Assembly: GCA_900766355.1 (NCBI GenBank)
Contig: CAAFVD010000103.1
Location: 1 to 22,081, forward strand
Direction of reading: 5' to 3'
DNA: 22,081 nt
DNA from: Candidatus Gastranaerophilales bacterium
Lineage (GTDB): Bacteria > Cyanobacteriota > Vampirovibrionia > Gastranaerophilales > Gastranaerophilaceae
Shown: positions 1 to 6,886 of the stretch, in pieces
Layout of the letters: the number at the start of each line of letters is the position of its first letter
Numbering within the stretch: position 1 is the first letter of the stretch
Program-made: the position numbers and the translations under genes
Notes under the pieces: generated by a model
Told to the model about the DNA's origin: nothing
The model's input: the letters and a program-made list of their open reading frames with translations, nothing else
Database searches by the model: none

Positions 1-195
1 TATCGTTTGCGAGAGGTAAGAACCCGTTGTGAAACAACTGGTTCGACTCCTAAAAATCAATTATTCGCACAAAAAATGCGCCTGTGAGACTCTGCCGAGC
101 AAACGATTAAGTATCGTTTGCGAGAGGTAAGAACCCGTTGTGAAACAACTGGTTCGACTCCTAAAAATCAATTATTCGCACAAAAAATGCGCCTG
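1..195. repeat. Tandem 84-bp direct repeat, 111-bp period
   Basis: Bases 1-84 recur exactly at 112-195, separated by 27 bp (85-111). Each copy holds an imperfect hairpin (20-44 and 131-155): arms GAACCcGTTGT and ACAACtGGTTC around a GAA loop, with one C.T mismatch. The right end of the second copy lies inside the tRNA-Arg gene: its last 7 bases (189-195) are the tRNA acceptor 3' strand. Copy 1 therefore carries an orphan tRNA 3' end. The spacer and copy 2 start also form an inverted repeat, GCAAACGAT / ATCGTTTGC (about 99-121). The window edge coincides with the repeat start, so more copies may lie to the left, or this may be an assembly edge effect. Confidence 0.9.
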
Positions 196-263
196 GAGGG
201 AGTCGAACCCACGGCAGACAAGGTTTAGGAAACCTCCGCTCTATCCTACTGAGCTACAAGCGC
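189..263 (-). tRNA. tRNA-Arg (anticodon CCT)
   Basis: Read on the minus strand, the gene starts GCGCTTG and ends CAGGCGC, giving a full 7-bp acceptor stem (two G.T pairs allowed). The D arm is GCTC-loop-GAGC. The anticodon arm is GAGGT / TTCCTAA / ACCTT, so the anticodon is CCT, reading AGG (Arg). The T loop is TTCGACT. CCA is not encoded. Two oddities: the variable region is 7 nt (GTCTGCC) rather than the usual 4-5, and the T stem GTGGG/CCCTC has a T.T mismatch at its second pair. The gene is probably functional but structurally weaker than usual. Confidence 0.85.
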
Positions 264-668
264 AAATTTGTTTATTTAATTTTATTTTAATGGAGACGGC
301 TCCGTTAGGCAACCTGCTAGTATTACAAGAATAACACTACTTCTTGATTATACATCAAAATTTATGAAAATTAATAAATATAAATTACTGATTTTATACT
401 CATATTAATCATCAATTTACATTATTTACTGGAACGATTGATGTAAGTTATTTAGACGAGTATTAAATTATGTTTATTATTTAAATCAAACTTTGAAACC
501 AAATAATAATCAATATTTCAGCCATTATATAGACCATGTTATCTATATCCATAGATGCCCTCTAAAACTCCTAAAGATAGACCTTTGTATAGATGATTCT
601 ATCCTCTAAAAGGTTGTAGTATGTATGGTGGAGAGAGGAAAATAGAATCTGGGGGAGAGATAATAAAT
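264..668. other. Intergenic region upstream of the response regulator
   Basis: About 405 bp without a convincing gene. Bases 290-325 form a GC-rich island in very AT-rich DNA, including GGAGACGGCTCC, which can form a small hairpin, followed by GTTAGGCAACCTGC; it matches no riboswitch I can name. Nearer the gene, two direct-repeat blocks occur: ATAGATG at 551-557 and 589-595, and CCTCTAAAA at 559-567 and 603-611. They could be binding sites for a regulator. No clear sigma-70 promoter was found. An in-frame ATG exists at 621 but lacks a ribosome site. Confidence 0.5.
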
Positions 669-1376
669 ATGCGTAGAGAGTTTAAGAAAAAATCAAGAAT
701 TTTATTGATTGATGACAACTATGAACATTTAGTAGGAGTAAGAGAGTTATTAAGTTTAGAAGGTAGCTTTGATGTAGTAAACGCATCTACAAGTGCATCT
801 GTTGGTATCAATATGGTTAAAAAATACCAACCTGATGTTGTGTTAATGGACATGAATATGCCAGAAAAAGATGGTTTACAAGCTATTCAAGAAATCAGAA
901 ATTTAGACATTCCTGTAAAAATCGTTGCATTGAGTGCTTATGATGACGCAGACTTAATCTTTAGAGCAATGAAATTGGGTGCTAGAGGTTATGTTCTAAA
1001 AACTATGGCATCTGCACAATTAATTTATGCAATAGAAGAAGTATTAGCAGGAAAAATTTATTTACCATCAGCTCTTTCTTTAAGATTCTTCGAATACTTC
1101 CAAAAATCAGTTAAAGAAGAAAATACTCAAGAAAACGATGGCGAAAATCTTCTTTCTTATCTTACTCAAAGAGAAGAAGAAGTGCTTGACCTTTTAACAA
1201 AAGGTATCACTTACAAAGGTGTTTCTAGCAAATTATTTATTTCAGAAACAACTGTAAAAACACACGTTAACAATATTTTCCAAAAATTACAAGTTAACGA
1301 CAGAACACAAGCCGTTTTATACGCAATTAATAACGGTTTCTTAAACAAAAGAAAAGCTAAACTTGCAAAAGTTTAA
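669..1376 (+). CDS. Response regulator, NarL/LuxR family
   Basis: A two-component response regulator that should bind DNA when phosphorylated. The receiver domain (about residues 10-125) has the acidic pair D15-D16, the phosphorylation site D61 in LMDMNMP, the switch serine in VALSAYDD and the conserved lysine in GYVLKTMAS. The C-terminal LuxR-type helix-turn-helix (about 165-230) reads LTQREEEVLDLL then SETTVKTHVNNIFQKL, both typical. I chose ATG 669 because GGGGGAGAG lies about 10 nt upstream; an in-frame ATG at 621 would add 16 residues but has no such site. The kinase gene follows after 42 bp and then flgB, flgC and fliE, so the pair probably controls flagellar genes; that role is inferred from position. 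Confidence 0.93.
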   Translation: MRREFKKKSRILLIDDNYEHLVGVRELLSLEGSFDVVNASTSASVGINMVKKYQPDVVLMDMNMPEKDGLQAIQEIRNLDIPVKIVALSAYDDADLIFRAMKLGARGYVLKTMASAQLIYAIEEVLAGKIYLPSALSLRFFEYFQKSVKEENTQENDGENLLSYLTQREEEVLDLLTKGITYKGVSSKLFISETTVKTHVNNIFQKLQVNDRTQAVLYAINNGFLNKRKAKLAKV

Positions 1377-1418
1377 CTTGGATTTATCAAGTGGAACTTC
1401 CTAATAAATGGATAAAAA

Positions 1419-2615
1419 ATGATAAAACAAACAAACTCTTTAGATGAATATTTACTAAAACATGCTGTTATAAGCAGTACGGACGAGCAGGCACTTAGCT
1501 GTCTGTTTCGTGCTGTTCTTGAACCAGTTTTGGAAATAAATACAGAATCTGAATCGGACGTTGTTTTAAAAGTTACAAATCGTGATTTGTTCACTGGTTT
1601 GATGACTCGTCTTGAATTTTCTGAAATTCATTACGTTGATTATGGGGGAGATGTGAAAGGGAAAGAAAATCTTGAAGAAACAGATTTTCTATTAGTTGCA
1701 GCGTCCGATTTTGTTTCTTTTTTATCATGGAAGTTTGATGAAAATGGAATAAAATACTATTTTGTAACAAACACTAAAGAGATTGATAAAATTATTTCAT
1801 TACTTGATGAAAATGCAGATATTGATTTGAATTATTTGAAACAAAAATATCATACAGATAAGTTGAAAGAAAATTATGCAAACGCTTGTATAAACAAACT
1901 TGCAACAATGTTAGGAAATACAAAGACAGATGTTATTGAAGAAAACGAACCATCTGACAAAATAGAATTTTTAACTAAAAAAGCAAGATATATCTCGCAC
2001 GAAGTAAAAAATCAATTATCAATATGTGATTTGTATTCAGGAATAATTAAACGATACTGTGCGAATAATGATATCAACGAAACTACTATTAATCACGCAG
2101 TCAACTGTATTGATAAATCTGTGAAAATTGCAGGAAATACCCTTGCACAACTTAAAACACTTAATTCAAAAGAATTGAAACTATATAAAACAAACAAATT
2201 AATTGCATCAGCAATTGATTTATCAAAAGCCTATCTTGAAAATAGAAATATTGAATTAATAATTGAAAACAATATTCAAGATGAAATATTTGTTGATGAA
2301 ACTTTATTTATTTCAACAATTATAAACTTGGTAAAAAATGCTTGTGAAGCATTTAATGACTTTGAAAATAATAATGGTTGGATAAAAGTTTCTTCAAAAA
2401 TAGAAAACGATAGTGTTGTTATACAAGTAAGCAATAATGCAAAACCAATAACAGAACCTGAAAAAATATTTGACGAAGGCGTAACTACAAAATCTACAGG
2501 TAGTGGCTTAGGGTTGTTTATTTGTAAGAAAAACACAGAAGAACAATGTGGACAATTAAACTTAGTAAAATCAGACGAAGAATCAACAGTTTTTGAATTG
2601 AAATTTTGTCTTTAA
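1419..2615 (+). CDS. Soluble sensor histidine kinase
   Basis: A histidine kinase of 398 residues, the likely partner of the response regulator 42 bp upstream. The H box is ISHEVKNQLS with phospho-acceptor H194. The HATPase_c domain fills the C-terminal third: N box INLVKNACEAF (about residue 300), a DEGVTTK F/G1 region, and G2 box GSGLGLFICKK (about 363). No membrane segment or signal peptide is visible, so it is cytoplasmic. Residues 1-185 match no domain I recognise and probably hold the sensing part. Soluble kinases of this kind next to rod genes recall flagellar-assembly checkpoint kinases such as FlgS or FleS, though the sequence alone does not prove that. The gap to flgB is 43 bp. Confidence 0.9.
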   Translation: MIKQTNSLDEYLLKHAVISSTDEQALSCLFRAVLEPVLEINTESESDVVLKVTNRDLFTGLMTRLEFSEIHYVDYGGDVKGKENLEETDFLLVAASDFVSFLSWKFDENGIKYYFVTNTKEIDKIISLLDENADIDLNYLKQKYHTDKLKENYANACINKLATMLGNTKTDVIEENEPSDKIEFLTKKARYISHEVKNQLSICDLYSGIIKRYCANNDINETTINHAVNCIDKSVKIAGNTLAQLKTLNSKELKLYKTNKLIASAIDLSKAYLENRNIELIIENNIQDEIFVDETLFISTIINLVKNACEAFNDFENNNGWIKVSSKIENDSVVIQVSNNAKPITEPEKIFDEGVTTKSTGSGLGLFICKKNTEEQCGQLNLVKSDEESTVFELKFCL

Positions 2616-2628
2616 TAAATGGTAAGAA

Positions 2629-2647
2629 TAAGCGATAATTTCGCTTA
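2629..2647 (+). other. Small hairpin in the kinase-flgB gap
   Basis: TAAGCGA / TAATT loop / TCGCTTA gives a perfect 7-bp stem without a following T-run, so it is not a terminator. It ends at the flgB Shine-Dalgarno AAAGAGG, of which its last A is the first base. Smaller hairpins sit in two other gaps of the same operon: 1376-1392 (ACTTG/CAAGT) and 3712-3728 (ACAAGA/TCTTGT). They may affect mRNA processing or stability. Confidence 0.5.
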
Positions 2648-2658
2648 AAGAGGAAAAA

Positions 2659-3150
2659 ATGGATTTAATAACATCAAATACAATGCACACAATGAAACTT
2701 GGAATGGACGGTTTGCTTGCAAGACAAGAAGCTGTATCTTCTAATATTGCAAACTGTATGACTCCAGGTTATCAAAGACAAGAAGTAAGTTTTGAAGGTC
2801 AATTAAGCGAGATGATGGCAGACCAAAAAAATAAAGAATATGTAAAATGTTTAAATAGTGTAAAATACAATCCTGCATCAATTACAGAAGTAAGCCCTCA
2901 ACGACTTACAAAAGAAGGATATAATATTTTGACACCACAACAAAAAGCATATTTGGAATCAAACTCTTTTTCTGAATTCCAACCACAAATCCTTGCAGAC
3001 ACATTTAACGGTGGAAGTAGAGATGGAAACAATGTTGAATTAGAAAAAGAAATGATGGATTTGTCAAAAACCGGTACTCAATACACCTTGCTTTCAAACC
3101 TTGAAAGACGTGAGTATTCAAAAATTTCAGAAGCAATTAGAGGTCAATAA
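2659..3150 (+). CDS. flgB: Flagellar basal-body rod protein FlgB
   Basis: A proximal rod protein of the flagellar basal body, exported by the flagellar type III apparatus and assembled in the periplasm. The N-terminal rod signature is present: GLLARQEAVSSNIANCMTPG (residues about 19-38), where SSNIAN..TPGY is the family hallmark. The C-terminal helix (EKEMMDLSKTGTQYTLLSNL) matches the FlgB form of the axial heptad region. At 163 residues it is somewhat longer than the usual 110-140, because of a mid-region insert. An AAAGAGG ribosome site precedes the ATG. It is followed by flgC after 41 bp, the standard order. Confidence 0.95.
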   Translation: MDLITSNTMHTMKLGMDGLLARQEAVSSNIANCMTPGYQRQEVSFEGQLSEMMADQKNKEYVKCLNSVKYNPASITEVSPQRLTKEGYNILTPQQKAYLESNSFSEFQPQILADTFNGGSRDGNNVELEKEMMDLSKTGTQYTLLSNLERREYSKISEAIRGQ

Positions 3151-3191
3151 ACTTAAACAAAACTTGGGTAAATAATAAGAGGAAGGACTAA

Positions 3192-3698
3192 ATGAGTTTT
3201 AACGCATTCGATATAGCCGGTTCAGGCATGACTGCACAAAGAGTCAAAATGGATACTATTGCAAGTAATATTGCAAATATTAATACAACTCGAAACCCTG
3301 ATGGTACAAAAGGTGTGTATATAAAAAAGAATGTTGCATTTCGTTCTGTATTAGCAGACCAACTTTCAAGAGGCCCTTCTAACTTCAGCAATAACGCAAC
3401 AGCAGGACAATTTAATCCAGCGACAGGAAATTTTGAAATCAATACAGGCATAGCTTTGAACGAAGGTCGCAAATACAAGGGTGTAGAAGTTTCAGAGATA
3501 TACGAATCTCAAAATGCTATAAAAACAGTATATGACCCATCACACCCTGACGCTGATGAGAATGGTTATGTAGATTTGCCAAATGTTAATATCGTAGAAG
3601 AAATGGTAGGCATGGTATCTGCATCAAAAGCATATCAAGCAAACGCAGCTGCTGCAGAAAACGTAAAAACAATGATACAGTCAACATTGAATATTTAG
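3192..3698 (+). CDS. flgC: Flagellar basal-body rod protein FlgC
   Basis: A second proximal rod protein. The N-terminus has the rod signature (AGSGMTAQRVKMDTIASNIAN, about residues 9-29). The C-terminus carries the family core: YDPSHPDADENGYVDLPNVN followed by the helical MVSASKAYQANAAAAENVK, both strongly conserved in FlgC. At 168 residues it is slightly longer than average (about 135-150). The ribosome site AAGAGGAAGG is 5-8 nt upstream of ATG. It lies between flgB and fliE and should be co-transcribed with them. Confidence 0.97.
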   Translation: MSFNAFDIAGSGMTAQRVKMDTIASNIANINTTRNPDGTKGVYIKKNVAFRSVLADQLSRGPSNFSNNATAGQFNPATGNFEINTGIALNEGRKYKGVEVSEIYESQNAIKTVYDPSHPDADENGYVDLPNVNIVEEMVGMVSASKAYQANAAAAENVKTMIQSTLNI

Positions 3699-3754
3699 GG
3701 AGTAAAAAATAACAAGATTTATTCTTGTGTTTAAAATAATAAGAGGTAAGTATT

Positions 3755-4144
3755 ATGAATTATATAGGTGGAATATCAGAATTTAATTACAACCCGATAC
3801 AAGAGTTTAATAATTCATTAAAGAATAGTAGAGCATTTGATGTTCCGACAGATGCAGAAAAATCGTTTGATGATATATTGGAAAGCAAACGCAAACCTGA
3901 AAAGAACGATATGGACAAGTTCATGGACAGAGTAAGCGGAGCTTTCTCAGATGGTTTGAACTCTGTTAATAATGATGCTTTAAACGCAGAACGTGCAGAA
4001 GAAATTTTAGCTTCTGGAGGAGATATCTCAGCTCATGAAGTTATGATTGCAGCTGAAAAATCAAACCTAAGCTTACAAATGGCAGTTCAAATCAGAAATA
4101 AATTAATTAATGCTTATACCGAAATCAATAATATGCAAGTTTAA
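3755..4144 (+). CDS. fliE: Flagellar hook-basal body protein FliE
   Basis: FliE links the MS ring to the rod. The C-terminal family motif is clear: DISAHEVMIAAEKSNLSLQM, then VQIRNKLINAYTEINNMQV at the very end. The first 50 residues are divergent and rich in Asn and polar residues, and the protein (129 aa) is longer than the typical 95-110. AAGAGGTAAG lies just upstream of ATG. It ends the flagellar cluster here: no fliF follows, so the remaining flagellar genes must lie elsewhere. Confidence 0.95.
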   Translation: MNYIGGISEFNYNPIQEFNNSLKNSRAFDVPTDAEKSFDDILESKRKPEKNDMDKFMDRVSGAFSDGLNSVNNDALNAERAEEILASGGDISAHEVMIAAEKSNLSLQMAVQIRNKLINAYTEINNMQV

Positions 4145-4220
4145 TTAATTTAATAATTTACGAGTTTGAAACAATCCACTTTAAAATTCGTCAATATTTG
4201 TTATGATAAAAACATCAAAC

Positions 4221-4334
4221 TGACAGATTCCGTATCGAGTACGGAATGACTGTTTGGTTCGTCATATTGAGCGTTAGCGAAATATCTTTAACAAGGTTTG
4301 AAAGAGATTCTTCGGGCTTCGCCCTCTGAATGAC
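4221..4334. repeat. Dispersed hairpin repeat, copy 1 (modules A + B)
   Basis: Module A (4221-4250) is a 30-bp near-palindrome with ATTCCGTA/TACGGAAT arms. Module B (4260-4334, 75 bp) starts CGTCATATTGAGCG and ends CTCTGAATGAC; its two halves are related as inverted repeats (GTCAT..GAGCG versus CTC.GAATGAC and AAATATCT versus AGATTCTTCG). Module A recurs at 5628 and module B at 5668 (inverted) and 19150. It fills the convergent gap between fliE and the cyclo-ligase gene and may act as a bidirectional transcription stop, as many such elements do. Confidence 0.85.
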
Positions 4335-4369
4335 ATATTGGATTTCTTATTCACTTAATAACTTTACTC

Positions 4370-4915
4370 TTAGTAACCTAAATATCCATTTACAGAAACA
4401 AATTCAACATCTGTTATTATATAATCTATTTTTATATCAAATTCTTCACAAGGTATGTTTTCAAAAAGCAAATCCTGTGGTAATGCAACAAGAGTTTTGC
4501 TATTTATTTTAGACAAAAACCTATCATAAAACCCTCCACCATAACCTAACCGATTACCTTTTTTATCCACCGCCAATGCAGGAGTAATAACCAAATCAAG
4601 ATTAGGACATTCTATACATTCAGTTTCAGGTTCTTTGATATTGAATTTAACACAATTTAAACTGTCACCTTTTTTATAAGGACAACATTCTAGTGTCTTT
4701 CCATTCATTCTTGGCAAAAAGAAATTTTTATCATCATCTAATAGTCTGAGTAGGTTTATTTCATTTTTTAAAGGATAAAATATCATTACATTTTTTGAAT
4801 ATTTATAAATATCAAAATGTCTTATTTTTTCAGTCAAAATATTGCTAATATTATCAATATCTAAACTACTACGGATTTCTTTTGCCTTTAATCTAAGTGA
4901 TGTTTTTTTATCCAT
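4370..4915 (-). CDS. 5-formyltetrahydrofolate cyclo-ligase
   Basis: This enzyme converts 5-formyl-THF to 5,10-methenyl-THF using ATP, recycling folate in the cytosol. The 181-residue product has the family's N-terminal helix (KKTSLRLKAKEIRSSL), the MIFYPLKNEINLLRLL strand and helix, PRM, and the diagnostic LGYGGGFYDRFL near the C-terminus. An upstream extension in frame to 5035 exists, but it would run into the divergent cobO gene and is not family sequence, so ATG at 4915 is the start. There is no Shine-Dalgarno; TATATT lies 6 nt before the ATG, consistent with a leaderless mRNA. It diverges from cobO across 26 bp. Confidence 0.93.
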   Translation of the reverse strand: MDKKTSLRLKAKEIRSSLDIDNISNILTEKIRHFDIYKYSKNVMIFYPLKNEINLLRLLDDDKNFFLPRMNGKTLECCPYKKGDSLNCVKFNIKEPETECIECPNLDLVITPALAVDKKGNRLGYGGGFYDRFLSKINSKTLVALPQDLLFENIPCEEFDIKIDYIITDVEFVSVNGYLGY

Positions 4916-4941
4916 AGGTTTAATATATAATAAAATTGAAA
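4916..4941. promoter_or_regulatory. Divergent promoter with overlapping -10 boxes
   Basis: Only 26 bp separate the two start codons. On the plus strand a perfect TATAAT (4926-4931) lies 10 nt before the cobO ATG. On the minus strand TATATT (4927-4922) lies 6 nt before the cyclo-ligase ATG. The two -10 boxes overlap by 2 bp. The expected start sites fall at or within about 4 nt of each ATG, and neither gene has a Shine-Dalgarno. The -35 boxes are poor matches. No other promoter space exists unless it lies inside the opposite gene. Confidence 0.6.
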
Positions 4942-5514
4942 ATGGATAAAGATAAAGATTTATATAATCCCGATTGGGACGAACATGGTTATATACAGGT
5001 TTATACAGGAGATGGAAAAGGTAAAACAACTGCATCTCTAGGACTTGCTATGCGTGCGTTAGGACGTGATTGGAAAGTTCTTTTAATAATGTTTACCAAA
5101 GGTGGTAACAAATACGGTGAACTGAATTCTTTTAGAAACCTATCTGAAAAAATCAGTAAAAATTTGACAATTTATCAAGCTGGAACAGAACATATTGTTT
5201 ACTCAAATAATATAACAGATGAAGATAGAAAAATCATTGTATCAGGCTGGGAAAAAGCTAAACAGTCTATAAAAAATAATGATTGCCATTTATTAATTCT
5301 TGATGAACTTAATATCGCAATCTCATTAGGAATAATTAATGTTGATGAAGTTGTTGATGTCATAAAACATAAACCTGATAGAATGGAAATTGTTATTACT
5401 GGCAGATGCGCTGACAAAAAAATCATTGATACAGCACACCTTGTATCCAAAATCGAACCTGTTAAGCATTATTGGGATATCGGTGTCACTGCCAGAAAAG
5501 GTATTGAATATTAA
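4942..5514 (+). CDS. cobO: Corrinoid (cob(I)alamin) adenosyltransferase, CobO/BtuR type
   Basis: It transfers the adenosyl group of ATP to a reduced corrinoid to make adenosylcobalamin or its precursor. The P-loop GDGKGKTT is at residues 23-30 after the strand GYIQVYT, as usual in this family. LILDELNIAISLGII is the Walker B-like segment and VVDVIKHKPDRMEIVITGR the conserved helix-strand. At 190 residues it has normal length. No other cobalamin synthesis gene is nearby, so it may serve salvage. I chose ATG 4942; a TTG at 4936 would add two residues and overlap the presumed transcript start. No ribosome site is visible. Confidence 0.93.
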   Translation: MDKDKDLYNPDWDEHGYIQVYTGDGKGKTTASLGLAMRALGRDWKVLLIMFTKGGNKYGELNSFRNLSEKISKNLTIYQAGTEHIVYSNNITDEDRKIIVSGWEKAKQSIKNNDCHLLILDELNIAISLGIINVDEVVDVIKHKPDRMEIVITGRCADKKIIDTAHLVSKIEPVKHYWDIGVTARKGIEY

Positions 5515-5627
5515 TTTTTTAGAGTTTTAAATTGTGACAAAAATGTTTATTTAACAAAAATTCGTGTAAAAAATGTGCAAAAAATTTTTTGGAGTGAATA
5601 AGAATAAGGTTTTTAAGAAATCAGCAT

Positions 5628-5740
5628 TGACAGATTCCGTATCAAGTACGGAATGACGAATGCAACCGTCATTCAGAGGCTTTAGCCGAAGAATCTCATG
5701 CAAGGTTTGTTAGAAATCTTTCGCTTTGCTCAAGATGACG
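5628..5740. repeat. Dispersed hairpin repeat, copy 2 (A + inverted B)
   Basis: Module A (5628-5657) is nearly identical to 4221-4250 (TGACAGATTCCGTATC.AGTACGGAATGAC). Module B follows at 5668-5740 but in the opposite orientation: its reverse complement begins CGTCATCTTGAGC and ends CTCTGAATGAC. It sits in the 390-bp gene-free stretch between cobO and the repeat-protein gene (5515-5904), which otherwise holds only AT-rich DNA and the hairpin at 5867-5904. Confidence 0.85.
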
Positions 5741-5866
5741 CAAAGAGTTTTTATTCTTAGTAACTTAATTACTTAGCTCTTAGTCACTTTAAAATTACTA
5801 CTTTTTACCTACATAAATATTCTTATTTTTTATCATTAATAAATTCATAGACGGTTTAATAGATAA

Positions 5867-5904
5867 AACGAACTCATAATTTAACATGGATTTAGGAGTT
5901 CGTT
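5867..5904 (+). promoter_or_regulatory. Hairpin covering the Shine-Dalgarno of the next gene
   Basis: AACGAACTC (5867-5875) pairs perfectly with GAGTTCGTT (5896-5904), a 9-bp stem with a 20-nt loop. The 3' arm contains the GAG of the ribosome site AGGAG (5894-5898) and ends directly before the ATG at 5905. In mRNA this would hide the ribosome site, as in RNA thermometers or leader-controlled translation. As DNA it could instead be an operator. Confidence 0.55.
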
Positions 5905-6813
5905 ATGTTAAAAAAACTGTCTGTTATTTTTATACTATTAATCGGTTTACAGTCCTTTGCAAAAGATGATGTTTCAACAACATTATCAAAACTTGAAGAT
6001 GCAACTTTTGGCATTGAATACTCATCAGAAAAAACCGAAAACAGGTTAAATAGACTTGAAAAAAATATATACGGTAAAACAAAATCAGGAACCGTTCAAA
6101 ACAGATTATCTGCAATAAACAAAGACCTCGCAGGTGATGTTATTGGACAAGAAATTACTCCATCAACCGATACATTTATGGACGAGGAAGATATTGTCCA
6201 AAGTGACGGTACAGAAAAATATCCGATTCTTGATGAAATAGAACAAAAATTGTTTATGTCATCAAATCCTGAAAAAAGCCTTCGTTCAAGAATTGTACGT
6301 ATCGAGAAAAAATTATTCAGCAAAACTTTTGAAACAGATGATTTTTATACAAGAATGGAACGTATAAAAGCTGAATACTACAGTCAAAATCCACCTATTG
6401 CACAAAACAATAATACATACTATGATTCTGATTACATGGCATACAACGATACAGAGCCTGATATTCAATCATACTATACTTCTCCTCAAATGAGAAATTT
6501 TGAACGAAACAAAGGCCCATATAGTACATATAGCCCTAAAGACGAATATCAATTAACTGCACTAGAAGAAAAACTGCTACACAATTCCTATCCACACGAA
6601 CCAGTAAACGAAAGATTATCAAGGCTAGAAAACAAAGTGTTTGAAACAGATTTCTTCTACGATGACGCAAAAATTCGTCTAGATAGACTTGCAAGTGCAT
6701 CTAAAGCAAAAAAATCTTCTCATAAATACGATGATAATAAATTCTACTCAAAACTTAATACCGCAATGACAATAGGCTCTATGGTTTTAATGATTTTAGC
6801 TTTTATTTTATAA
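5905..6813 (+). CDS. Exported protein with three RLxRLE repeats and C-terminal membrane anchor
   Basis: Function unknown. Residues 1-19 form a signal peptide or N-terminal anchor (LKKLSVIFILLIGLQSFA). Three related units of about 47 residues follow, at about 26-73, 108-155 and 216-262. Each has two halves patterned LxxLExxxFxxxxxxxxxxxRLxRLE (for example LNRLEKNIYGKT, IVRIEKKLFSKT, LSRLENKVFETD). The pattern suggests paired helices. Linkers are rich in Asp, Asn, Tyr and Gln. Residues 284-302 are a hydrophobic C-terminal segment (AMTIGSMVLMILAFIL). A cell-envelope role is likely. The gene stands alone between a repeat region and a bidirectional terminator. The ATG follows TTAGGAG, which is partly within a hairpin. 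Confidence 0.8.
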   Translation: MLKKLSVIFILLIGLQSFAKDDVSTTLSKLEDATFGIEYSSEKTENRLNRLEKNIYGKTKSGTVQNRLSAINKDLAGDVIGQEITPSTDTFMDEEDIVQSDGTEKYPILDEIEQKLFMSSNPEKSLRSRIVRIEKKLFSKTFETDDFYTRMERIKAEYYSQNPPIAQNNNTYYDSDYMAYNDTEPDIQSYYTSPQMRNFERNKGPYSTYSPKDEYQLTALEEKLLHNSYPHEPVNERLSRLENKVFETDFFYDDAKIRLDRLASASKAKKSSHKYDDNKFYSKLNTAMTIGSMVLMILAFIL

Positions 6814-6829
6814 TATAATTTTTGACATA

Positions 6830-6864
6830 AAAAAGCTCTAAAAGATTAACCTTTAGAGCTTTTT
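6830..6864. terminator. Bidirectional intrinsic terminator
   Basis: AAAAAGCTCTAAA (6830-6842) pairs with TTTAGAGCTTTTT (6852-6864), a 13-bp stem with a T-run on either strand. It serves both the repeat-protein gene on the plus strand and the phosphorylase-like gene on the minus strand, which converge here. Confidence 0.85.
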
Positions 6865-6886
6865 ATTATTCAATAGAATTATATTT

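Noticed and set aside
1..195. CRISPR array or integron attC array
   Set aside because: Only two copies of an 84-bp unit, too long for CRISPR repeats; one GTTAGGC near 313 resembles an attC core but has no paired RYYYAAC arm, and no cas or integrase gene is seen.
140..334. 64-codon open frame across the repeat and tRNA
   Set aside because: It runs antisense through the tRNA-Arg gene, has no ribosome site, and its sequence is the translation of the tRNA complement.
264..668. SAM-I or c-di-GMP riboswitch suggested by GGCAACCTGC
   Set aside because: Only a short motif matches; the other conserved segments of these riboswitches were not found, and the next start codon is about 350 nt away.
4916..5035. 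Longer N-terminus for the cyclo-ligase (start at 5035)
   Set aside because: The extra 40 residues are antisense to cobO coding sequence and unlike the family.
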